From assembly GCA_920105625.2 (NCBI GenBank), contig OV050033.1:1220001-1284000 (forward strand): a DNA stretch of 64,000 bases, written 5' to 3'. The notes below the pieces were generated by a model. The model made no database searches. It saw nothing but the letters and a program-made list of their open reading frames with translations, and was not told the DNA's origin. Below are positions 39,001 to 51,000 of the stretch, piece by piece (position 1 is the first letter of the stretch; each line of letters starts with the position of its first letter). This stretch comes from Clusia tigrina (taxonomy: Eukaryota > Arthropoda > Insecta > Diptera > Clusiidae). Position numbers and translations under genes: made by a program.

Positions 39001-42000
39001 TCAATAAGCAGACTAGCACCCTTGGGGTGTGTTTAGCAACGATATTTTATTCTTCTTTTCTTGTGAATAATGTAATTATAGTAATAATATAATACTCGTA
39101 TGTAAAACTTTATTGTTCAAATTATATGATGGGATAGCCTTAGCTCATCGATTCTGGCCCGGGGTCTCCAAGAGGTTTCGAAGTGGTTCTTCCTAAAAGC
39201 ATTTTCTTTTCTTAGTTCCTAGTAGTCATTTCAGGAGTGTCAGGAGTTATAAATATAATCAGATGTAAGGACATGCTTTGCCATAGGAGACAAAAATTTC
39301 AATTAATGTCCCATAATCCGATTATTGAGGTAATCTTCTCAAATATAACTGTAGTATTATAAGATTTCCTTTAACGCTCCTGCTCTTCTTGCCTTTTTTA
39401 CTAATCTTCTTATTGCTATAAATTGAATACTCAGCGAACAATAGTGGCGTTTTCGCACAATAGTTGCTATATAGTAATTCTCATTTACTATTCAGATTTT
39501 CGATTATAATTAATTTCTCAACAAAATTCATTGTGGATCAAAGCTTCTGATTGTCTAAACCTGTCGTGCACCAGAGCAATCCTTGTACGAGAGGTTCTCA
39601 TGTCAGCATATTGTTCTGTTCTTATTGTGAATCCTGAGCCACATCGAATGATCCTCGTCAGACAGCGACCAAGTGTGAGATCAATTTAGAATGTCCTGTG
39701 AGTAGGCCTGTTATCATCAGTTCTTAGAGAGATTGATGAGTGATTCGAATCGTGTTAGGTGGTATGCTTCTAGCAGAGTCCTGCTACTATATTGCTTCTC
39801 TCTGTAATGTTTTCTATAGTTTATGTATAATGTATTCGTGTTATTCGTTATGTGGAGGTTATTCTCTCTGTTTACTTTCGGCATTTCCAAATTTTGAAAT
39901 GGATTTCTTATTATTATTTGTATTTCTGTAGTTTCCAGTCTGTTCTTGGTGAAGGTTGCCTTTAAGTTTCAGTTTTAGAAACAGTACTCGTATATTACTG
40001 TGTGTGGTTCAAAGTTCTACCTCCCGTTCCATGTTCGGCTCTATTTATTATTGTTCTCTTAGTGCATTAGTTTGGGGCAGGTACCAATATTTTGTGGGTT
40101 ATGTTCTATTTTACCTATAAAAAAACGTAAGTTTGTGTCTTCCCCTTATTTTGTTATTCCAATAATCACGTAAAGATCGAAAGGTGTTTATTGATTCGTA
40201 TGGTATATTTAAGCTTGGATTTCAGTATTGATAGTAATTTGCATTGTCATTTTCTATTGAGATGTTTCTCTATATGTGTACAGTTTATAGTGGTGTGGCC
40301 TTAAAATGCTCAGAACAAGCACGTTTTTCCCGGGTCCATTCCAGCATTTGCAATGCTTCATTATTCGGGGTTTCTGTATTTTCGTAGCTACCATTTCTGC
40401 ATTATCTATTTTGATGATTTCACATTAGAGAATTGCCAATTAGATTAGACATAAACTCATCCATCGGGCTGTGAGCGAGAGTCGTATTGGAATGTGTCTG
40501 CTGGACTTGCTTTTATCTGTTTCCGAATTGTATTGAATTGTAATGTTTGTTTTTGAAGTCCTCATAACTTTGGCCAAATCCTGACATATTTACACAGTTG
40601 CGGTGCTTTCCAATTATTTGGCATCGAGTGAAATAGATTTTTTATAGTCTCTGTTGCAATTTAGAGCGTCGCATTGTTCTTTTTATGTTTGTTTCATGAT
40701 GATATTATCTACGACTATTTATTTTGTATGTCTTTCAATATATTTGGTTATCCATTTTGACTTTTTCCAGAATGTTGTGTTGTGGGAGGTATTTTTATAT
40801 TTCGAAGGATATCGTAGCTGCTATTATACTATAAATACATCGTTGTTCAGCAATGATTTGGGCGTTATTGTATTATTGTAAGTATTTTGTTCGATTTGGG
40901 GGAATGTAAGTTTTTTGGGGAATTAATTAGAGTGCACAAAATGCCAGTTATTGTTTCAACTTTTCCATCCACCATAAATAGTTCTACTTGTGGTCAAGAA
41001 AGTTCCAACTTCAAAAGTATTTACCACAAGTAATGAAAAACCACAAATATGTTCGCAAACACGCACCGTAAACTCTGGAATCTGTTATTTCTATATTTCC
41101 ATCCTTCAAATTAGATTAACTTGTATTTACAATAGTTGAATTCAATTTCACGCTCTGACTTTTAAAGGGTCCTTCAACACGAGGCTCCCTGCAATTCTCA
41201 CAGAAACCACGTAAAAGCACTTTCAACATTTTGAAGAGCTAAACTTATTTAAGAGATTTGCGCCCAGGAAGAAAGGCGCTCGAAACCTAGTAGAGAAGCA
41301 CACTTCAAATTAAGTGTCCAGTAATATTCTGAAGTAAGAAACAAAAAAGTTCATCTGGATTACCACCTTGGCCACTGCTTGAAGGTTGGCAGAACGCTCT
41401 CGAAAAGGTGACATTAAAACTGGCCTGGAGTAAGCTACTAAAATCAGATATTCATAGAAATATAAATTTTTATTATGGATTTGATTTACTGTGCATTTTT
41501 ATTAACAAACACAATAAATAAAGTCAATACCACTTCGAGGAAAGGATCGTAAAACACTCTCACAGACAGATGGGACGAACCTAAGCACACAGTCAAGGCA
41601 TGCACTCAACTGAAATAATTGAAAAAGGACTATTTAAATAACTAGAGGAAATAATTGAAGTATAAAGTGACTTGTGCAGGATGGCAAGCAAACCTTTTAT
41701 AGTACACTCCCACACTCACACACACACACTCACTGATATACAGCAGGCGAACCTTATTTTTGCCACTTCATATCCCTATTTAAGCAGATAAAATTCCAAT
41801 GCATTCATTTCGTTTCGTTTGGAGTTTTTTGTTAAAGTTGTTTGTGAAAACATTTTTAAACCTGTGGCAGAGAGCACTGTGGGTGTATCAGCAGCACCAC
41901 CACCACCGCCACAACAACAACACCACTCAAACAAACATTGGCAGCAGCGGAGTTTTGATTATTTAAATTAATTTAAACTTTTTCATTTGTTCTTCGACTC

Positions 42001-45000
42001 TACTCGGCTGTGATCAAATCAGGTTGCTCCTAGTTCTGTTGTGTGGGAGAACGCGCAAAATGCTACTCTGTGATTTTGTTTGAGTGTTGGGTGAACGCCT
42101 TTCTGGCACCGTGGCTGTGTACAAAGCTCCACTTCCGCACATGCTTATCTGCTTATCCGGCGCACATTTGTCGACATGAATACTCTTCAATATATTTGAA
42201 AAGTTTTAATGAAATTTTACGTCATTTGACTAAATGAAAACGAAATTAGTTTTATTTTTTGCTCACTGGTGTATCGAACGCAAACTTTCAAACGGAAAAT
42301 TCTGTTTAGAGTTATCAACTCGAATCAGGTGAATGTCAGCTGGAAAAGAGTAAAAAGCTGTTGCCGAATTGGAGGATGTGATTTACCTGCAGCTTGGACC
42401 ACTGTATGCGTCCAATGCACCGCGACGAGTTGCGCCATGCCAATTTGGCGCCATAAATTAATTCCGTCTCCGTCAACTGATAGTGGCCCGTGGACTCGAT
42501 GCTGTGTCGCACCTGCTTCCACCGAGCGTCGTGCGCCACACTGGAAGACCTTAAAAGAGGAAATTACAAATAATTGCATCAATCTGAGCGCGGATTGCAC
42601 ATCAAGTTGGATTAATTAAACTAATTACAAATCGCAATGAAATGGTATGGTATTTATGGCGAAATGATGGAGCAACTTAGAGTAGCGTTAGAGTGATGGA
42701 TGATGAGGAATAAACAACATGGCACGAATAAAAAACAGACTATTTGGCAGTCAAATAAATACAGAATTTACGACAATTTTTCACCGGTCACTTCTGTGTC
42801 ACTCGAAGATGAGAGAGTTGATCGCTACTCTCGAGTATGCTAAACTTACAGTTGTGGGGTCCTGTCCAAGTCGTGGTCTCGAAATGCTTCTTTCTAAATC
42901 TTTTGCTCTTCGAGTAGAAGGCCCTTATTCCTCCAAACACTTGCACACAATATGTAATGTATAATAATTTCTTCTTTCCTTGAAACTTAGTAATAAACCT
43001 CATTAATAACAAACCTGACCACGACTAACAAAAAAAGTGTTATTGTCCCTTCCGCGATATGCAGATGAAAGTCGTTATGTATCGCTTATACATCTGACCA
43101 CTTAACGATTGTCCTCCTCGACTACACAGGCAATCTTTCATCATCTGTTTAAGAGATTCATTGCGCCAAGCGAAGAGGACTTTTCCTCTACTCTGCGGCA
43201 TTTTGCATGAGTTTTTCACACATCACGACAAACCCTTGCAAAAGTTTTCAACTGGGAATATTTGTGTGTGCATTTGTAGGTTCAGCACTCCAAACTGCAA
43301 ATTGATTGATAGTCTGGTCCTGCGGCCAAGCCTATGTGATGAGGGCAATTGCACACTCCCTGCACTCTGCACACCAACACTCAGCTTCCCTCATACGACT
43401 TCGTCCAGTTTGCTCGCTAGAAGCGAGGATTTAATGGCCACAACAAGCAAACTGTGTTACAAGCCATAATCCTGACCTGCAAAGTGGCAGTGGTTAAATG
43501 CCGCTTTGTCCTTCAGTGACTGGAGTTCATGTTGAGCTATTCTGTTGCGGTGTTAGGTAATAAATCAAATTTATTCAAGCAATTTCAACTCGTTGATAGG
43601 AGACAACTGATTGCAGCCAAATCTGATACCGATTAATCATAGGGATGTGCAAATGTGACAACTATTTTATTAGCATTGAACCTTGGTAGGAAAATGGATT
43701 TCTGATATTTGACAACTAATTAGGACACTCTTTGTCACTTTGACTATTATAAGAGGATGTGAAATGTCCAGGAAATTGTTTTTTTTATAACCGCATCGAT
43801 GCGTTCAGTGCCCTCAATGCCCTCAATGCTTCTTTTAATAACTCACCTCTTTATTGATGTGAAATATTGATCCAGAAAGTCTTTGGCATGATCCAGTACC
43901 ACATCGGACTTGCGTGCCTCCACCACTGCCGTGCCGAAATTCATAACGCTGCTCATGCAAGTGGCCTTCGAGCAAGACAGTATCTATAAAGGAGGCAGAA
44001 GAGCAAATGAAAATTCTCAAAAGTTAATTTAAGGAAGTTGCAATAATCATAACAACAACAATAACGAAGGCAAAATAGCATTTTTAATTAAAAATTTTAT
44101 TGTGTCTCTTTGTCAATTAGCAAATGGCACTTTATTATTTCTCCAATTTCATCTTCTTCATTTTCGTCTGTGATAATTTGGCCACAATGTAATTTGTGGC
44201 AGAGAAAGCGCTCAGACGCCTGAAAACAGGCAACAACGCTTGTAATGTGACATAAATTGTAGGTACTGAAATTGCAGCCCCACCCCCAAGCCAACGCACA
44301 ATAAAACATAATTTCGCTCTAACAAGGCGCTGCCAAAATAGGAGAAACAAACACAACAACAACAACAACAACAGGAGAAGTTTAAAAAGCAAACGAAAAA
44401 GAAAGGTGCAGTGAAGAAAGCCAAGCAGCACATCATCGGGACTTGAACATATGGACAAAGAGGTTTTTGGTGTACATTCCGGAAATGGCTGTTGCCACTT
44501 TTAATTTCACTGACGCGCATTTAACAACCTTTAACTAATTTCAGGCTTCTTCCAAATAAAGTTGCCCTACGTTGAGTTCAAGAACGAGTGCTCAGTTTGT
44601 TGCAAAGTCAACACTGAGAAGATTAGAGGCCATGTTTTTGAAACTAGTACGTTGTGCAGTACGTGGCAGGACTATGTGGTTTTAGTTTTGCTGAAGATAA
44701 GCTCTGAAGCAGAAATAGAGAAGAATATACTAAAAAAGTGTGAATCAATTTGTCTAAATTTCCTGTAAGATTATGTACTGGACTTATATTGTACTGAACA
44801 TAGATGAAAGGAGGCGGAAGGAACAAGACTGTGAGCGTCATCATTCATCGCCATTTCCGTTTATAAGGTGATTTCAGCGGGACAACTTCTGATCAGCTAT
44901 TTTAATTGCACAATTAAACACCCACATCAGCCAAAGTGCGCTGTGTAATTGTGTATCATCAGTTATTTACTTTAGTTGTGTCGGAAATCCTTTTCCAAAT

Positions 45001-48000
45001 TGCTATTTGTTGTGTTTTTCCAGTTACTATAGTTATAACACGGTTGTTGCTTGATATTAGTTGAGAAGCGCGACACGCTTTGTTGTATTATTTACTTTGA
45101 GTGACATGCTTCCACAATAAGGCTTATCATTTGATGTTTAAATGCGTATGTTTCTTGTGGAACCCCTGAAGCGTTTTAGTGTTGAAAATTGCCAGTTCAT
45201 CGCAACAACCTCAAATAAGCGTAGTCAGAACTTGTGCCACTCTAAGTGAGTAAGTAGTGACAATCCACTTCAGCATACACAGATTTCTATGTTAGCAGTT
45301 AGACTCATTTTTAATAACAATGTACTGAGCTCATGGTTTCCAGGATATTGTACGGTATTTAAATATGTTCATATAAAAATTCGGGTACTTTTGATAAAGG
45401 AGAAGGCTGATATCAGCGTAGCCTTAGGCTATGGGATAAACTCAAATGCGGTTTACAGGATACAACACACCTTTGAGCAAGTTTAGGCAATGCACACAAA
45501 TTGAGTTACAAAGCAACTGAAGATAAGAAAACTCTGTGGGTATGCCACGGAGCATAAGTAGGGCGATTCGTGAGCTACTCACTCCTAGCATGTACAGCAA
45601 AATATACTAATGAACCATCAGCGGCAACTATAGCAAGCTCCGTTACTCATTATCTGAAATTCTCAGCATACCAAAAATGGTATGTGAACAATTCGAGAGG
45701 CACCTGCAAGTATGCTTCACAGATTAATTTTGTGTAATTGGGTATGTAAAGTGTAGCATATTTGTCGGCGCCTCCAAAAAGTACTAAAAATGCCTATGAG
45801 TAGCTTCGCGCAGTGCAGGAGCGTTCTTACTCAATGGCAAATAGTTTCAAAAATATTCCTCCCCTGTGTTGGCAGGGATTGATTCCTTTACTGGAAGGGG
45901 TATAAAATTTGAAGGTCACTCCGATGTTCCCTCTTTTAATTAAAAAAAATGTATATCAATACTGAGCTACTCATACATTTTTCATTCAAATTCAATTTCA
46001 CTGCTGCATAATTCATGGAAATTTTTATTTCACTTCTTTTCCAAAATTCGCCTACATTTATTTATCTTTTTTCCCATTTTCTGCTTCTCTCTTACATAAA
46101 TTTGCGAATTTTGTGTGAATTCTGTGCGAAGTTGCCGCGCGAGTCGGGCTCACGGAAAATTTGTTTGCATGCGCTTTCGCAAACACTGTTGCCGTGGCCG
46201 GAGCCCGGTGGGTGCAGCGGGAGCACCAGCAGCTGGAGGAGCAGCCAGCAGTTGCAGCAGAAATTTCCGTTTCCGGCTGCGTCGGGAGTGTTTATTTACA
46301 TAAAGCAATTTAAACAAGAAGTTTGGCTGCCGCTTGCAGCGGAAGTTTGCAATTATTGCAGTTATTTAAAAGATGTTTTCGCTTAGGAAAACTTCTCCTC
46401 GCGAAATGCTCGACGCCAGACCCGGGGTGAGCGCCGAGCGGCAGCAAAGTTCTGCGTGCTCCCTGCACATACTTTTTTCCATGTAAATTTGAATCCGAAA
46501 TTAAAAGTCGAATTGCATTTCGCGCCCCCGTTCCCGGGATGCAGCCTACTTTGTGAAACTTTGGGCGTAAATAACCACAACTTGTGTGCATGTATGGGAA
46601 GTGTGAAAGAGCCAAGCAGCGGGGGTGGGGCACGAGAGATGCAGTTAAGTGGTGCACCAAGTTATTCAAATAATAACTTTCATCTGTGCAAGAGAGACGA
46701 TAGGAATATGAATAAATTTGTCATTTTTCTCAAGTTGCTGCACTTTATGTGGGAAACGACGAAGTTTTGTTGGAAATGGAAGCCAACAGTTTGCGGCAAT
46801 GCTTGCGGCGTTTAAAAGGTTGCACAATATTCGCATGACAATATTCTAATTTAACAACTGAAGTTTTAAACAAAGTTAATAGCATTGTGGGAGATATTTA
46901 AAACTCGGTTTGCAATGTAAAACAATAGAAGAACACACCATCAGTGTAGCCAGCACTGTCAATAAGTCACTATAGTAACTAAGCAAGCTCTAAACGCATG
47001 GAAGTCTTTTACATTGTCTACTTAATCCTTGTATCAATGACACTAATCTTAATAGAGCTCCACAATTGGTTATAAAGTCCCTGCTTCTTTCAAGCAACAA
47101 CGTTGGAATAGTTTTCGGCAATTGCACAGGAACCAACGATTCTGTTTACTTTTAGGGTCATTTCACGTCACACTCTTGCAAGGTCCTTAAAGACCAATAA
47201 CATGTTAAAAATAAATCGTATTAGTCGTCTAAGGATATTTACCATCCTTACAATCAAAATATGTGGTCTATTATTAAGGAAGGGATCTTGCACTCCGACC
47301 TCAGAGATCTATTGCGAATATTTAACTAACAAGTAGTCATCTATACCGACAAAAGTTCTTGGTCACTGTTTCTACAGTGACCACTTTAACAGTGGACATT
47401 CCTTCATTGGCATCATTGGCGGCGAGGACAATGTAAAAGGAATTTTTATTGAGAATTTCATTCAAATAAAATAATTACTAATAGTAAATTAAGAGTCCCA
47501 GATTCAAACATTGGTTTTTCCTATACTGAGTCTGAGATAAGCGAATTGTAAATATTGGCATGCATAAGGACATATTTTCACCTGTGAGCTGGCACATAAT
47601 ACACCTCCCTCTACGCTTGAATGTAAAAGTCCTCATTATCTCTTACGCAAATATGCAAATGTCAAACCCAGTCGCATATTGTTCAACTTTCTTGAACATA
47701 AAAAAGAAACAACAATCAAATTCCCAATTCTAACCTCTAGCAGCGCTTCTCTTTCAGGTCAGTAAAAGGACATTTGTAAAAGGCCACAAAGTGCACAATC
47801 GGGCACACAAATGCATAAGAAGTTCCTGAATTCCGCCAAACTCTTCACCACACCTGACTGCGTCCCGCATTACAAGCTGTAAATTTCCTTCGTGTGGTAA
47901 TGTCGCATTGCTAATTAACTCACAGCTAGTGATGGAAGCTGTTTTCACAATTCAACTAGGATAGGGGAAGTGGGTGCACCGCTGTGTACGCACGCCTCTG

Positions 48001-51000
48001 ACAACCGTTTAACCTACGAACAACAGCGCAGTCAGAGCGCAGCGGTGGAGAAACAAGTATGTACTCAAGTGCTCGTGCCGCTTCCCCACCCCAATGCCTG
48101 CTACCAGCGCCACTTCGCCCCAGATACTTGGCAGGTAATAGTGGCGCCAACGTGGCTCCAAGTGAAAACTGTAAGTGGCTTATGACGGCATTAAATTGTA
48201 CAAACATTTTATTTGCCATGAAAGCGCTGCGCAAATTAAGTTTTACAAATTAAGAAAACACGCGTAAGCGCAGATGTGTGGGATGGGCTGCGAATGGGAA
48301 TGAACAAGGAGGTTCCTGCGGTGGCTGGAACGCTACTGCATTGCAAATTATTCCGAAAAATTATTATGAATTTAAGCGAAAGTATCTGAACAAGGTTGCG
48401 CGTTTTATTGTAATTCAAAGCGGGGCGTATGAGTAATTGAGAATAGTTTGTAGTCCATGAGAGCCGATGTGCAAGCTGTGATACTACAATTGTGTGAAAC
48501 TACTGAAACTCGACAGAAACACTATTCAACATTTAAGGACAACCAACTATTTGAATTAAAGGTCTTAATGGCATTTGCTTGTAATATGCGTTAATTTCTA
48601 TTTGAGTGCCTTTTGCCTTAAAATGATACCTCTTTCTGTGTCGTTGCCCGCTCCAAATGGTGCATAATCATCAAGGGCGGTATTAAAAGTTTATGTTACT
48701 CTATTAACCACGAAGCTGCAGAGTACCAACCGCAAACTAGTTCCGTATTTAGTAGAGCAAAACTATTCCTAAAACAGCAAACAAAGAGCCGCAGCAGCTG
48801 GCACTGGTGCTGGCCCACACATACACGCATACTAAGCACCCTCGCACTTAGGGCATCCCAGCAGAAAATGGAGACGGTCCTCGCATTTTAATTGTGCTTT
48901 TATTAGATGAAAGTTCAACACCAGTTTCTGAATTTCAGTAATTAATTACTGATTTTCAGAATCCAGCTCTCATTGCCACTGCATTGCCAACTTTAAGATA
49001 TTAGAGAGCTTTTTTATAATTTCTGAATACCAACAATTGAATTAATCTCCTCCAAAATTTCTTTGAGCCCAACATGTGTGTCAGTTCATTGGATTTTCCT
49101 ATATAAATCCTTCCAATTTTTATAAAACACTTTTTAGAACAAATAAATCAACGCTGATTTTCAGCAGATTTTGGAATTTCTCTTCTCTATTGAATCTTAG
49201 AACCAGAGAATTGGTAATTTCAAGGTAATCGTATCCCTATCATCGCTAGTTTCATAATTATGATTTGCTGTAATTCCAAATCTTCAAAGTAGTCTGTATA
49301 CTTTATCAGGAAATGGGAAGAAATTTGTCGATCACTGGCTTAATAGCGCCGGTCAACGTCAACCCAAACAGTTCCTAATCCCAGGGAATATCAGATAAGC
49401 TACTTTCGCTAAGTAGGGTAGACTAAAGAATTTTATCTGAGTACTTTACCGACCACTGCAACCTGAGGTATCACCTTAAGAAGTTGGGCTTCTCCGACAC
49501 TGATGTCTGTCTCTTCTGTGAAATGGATATTGAATGCTCAAAGCACATTCTCTGCGAATGTCCTGCACTGGGCAGACAGAGACTGCATCACTTAGGCGGT
49601 GTTGTTAAGCCTCTGTATAAACTTTGGAATAGCAAACCCCAGACTGTGCTAAAGTTCATAAACATCTAGGGGTACACGTAAGACCTTGCACAATAGTTTT
49701 CGTTTGATCGCAGTGCTTCTTAGCCTCTAATAATAATAATAATAATAATCATAATAATAGTCTGTATATTCCAGTCAACAATTTAAAAGCATTCTTTGAT
49801 CAATTCAAGCATTATCAAAGGTATTGAAAACTATCCCCCCGTCCGCTAGTCCAAGTGACCTAGTTTACACTTGGGTACTGGTAGTGCATCGTAATATGCA
49901 GAGTACACAAAAGTCTGTCTTATCGTTGCTCAAGTTTATTTTTAAGGAATACAACACTTCTTGTATCGATGAAGGACCCAAGCCACCTCACCACCTGCCT
50001 CTTACATTCTCGTGAATTTGGCTTACAGCCACCGGGAATTTAGTGCTGGGATGGACAGCATATTTTCTGTGCCCCTCACACACACAACTGAGGAGGACAC
50101 GTACGTATTTGACTTTAATCTGTCCGCCTTCGCCGCCACACTTCATGTTTATAACTTTCTGCCTGTAAACACACAGAATTGTTTTCACTGTTTTGATTAC
50201 TATTCTTGCTGTTGTTGTTGTTGCTGTTGTTGTTCTTGTTGTTAATCACAAAATAAAAACTTTAGTAATGAAGTATACAATTGCACGTGCCAGTAATTTT
50301 TAATGCACTCACAAATGTGGGAGTGGGGTTGTGTGGCAAAAGGACATGGCTTTCAAATATAGAATATTACATAATTTAGTTTGGAACTTGTTCTTAGCAG
50401 TGCAATTAAGTTGAATAGAGAGAAGTGGACCGAAACTTACCTCGCGTCCCTTGCAGTGCAGCGTGTCGTAGACCTCCGGCCTGCCTTCCACATTCTTCAA
50501 GCGAACTGGTTTGCGCATCAGTATGCTGCGGCCCTCCTCGTCCAAGTGAATGAAGCTGCCCGCGCGCGAGCGAAAGTCCTGTGACATCTTGCGCTGCTGA
50601 TTCTTCGGCGTGGGCGACAGTTCGCGTGCTTTGCCGCCGGCATTTTTGCCACTGCTGCCGCCGCCGCCAGTATCAATTTCTACGATTACGTTTGTGCTGC
50701 GATTGCGAGCGCCGCTGCGCTCACGTACGGGCGAATTTTTCGCATTCTCGGCGACGGCCGAGCCGCGTGCGGATATGCTCTGGCGTTTGTGATGTTTCAC
50801 AGGCGTTCCAGAGGCGCTGCCACTGCCTCCACTAGGAGCACCACTTCCGGTCACTGCTTGGTCTTCGCGTCGCAGCACATTATTCACGAGATCCTCGTTG
50901 GTGCCAGCTTTGGGCGTGCCGGGCATTTGTGGCTCTTTTATGTAAACTTTTGTTTTTTTGTTGTTGTCCTTTTCAATTATCATTTCCGCCGGCTGCGTCA

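Larger units (their letters stand above)
43984..50440 (-). other. Nos intron 1 (6.5 kb)
   Basis: Follows the start-codon exon. It contains a GC-rich island at ~46120-46620, a LINE 3' fragment at 49330-49760, CAA/GTT-type microsatellites (~44352-44373 and 50208-50241), and otherwise A/T-rich sequence without a recognisable gene. Confidence 0.85.

Noticed and set aside
39130..39240. Third copy of the SINE-like repeat
   Set aside because: GGCCCGGGGTCTCC and a T-rich TTTTCTTTTCTTAG recall copy 1, but the order and spacing do not hold well enough.
39050..40950. T-rich region as a reverse-oriented retroelement
   Set aside because: Minus-strand frames contain scattered protein-like pieces but too many stops, and no motif I can name.
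42540..42542. CAG at 42540-42542 region as the main exon 3 acceptor
   Set aside because: It would delete three residues at a position whose length is conserved in Drosophila and vertebrate NOS. The AAG nine bases upstream restores it, so the CAG was kept only as a possible alternative.
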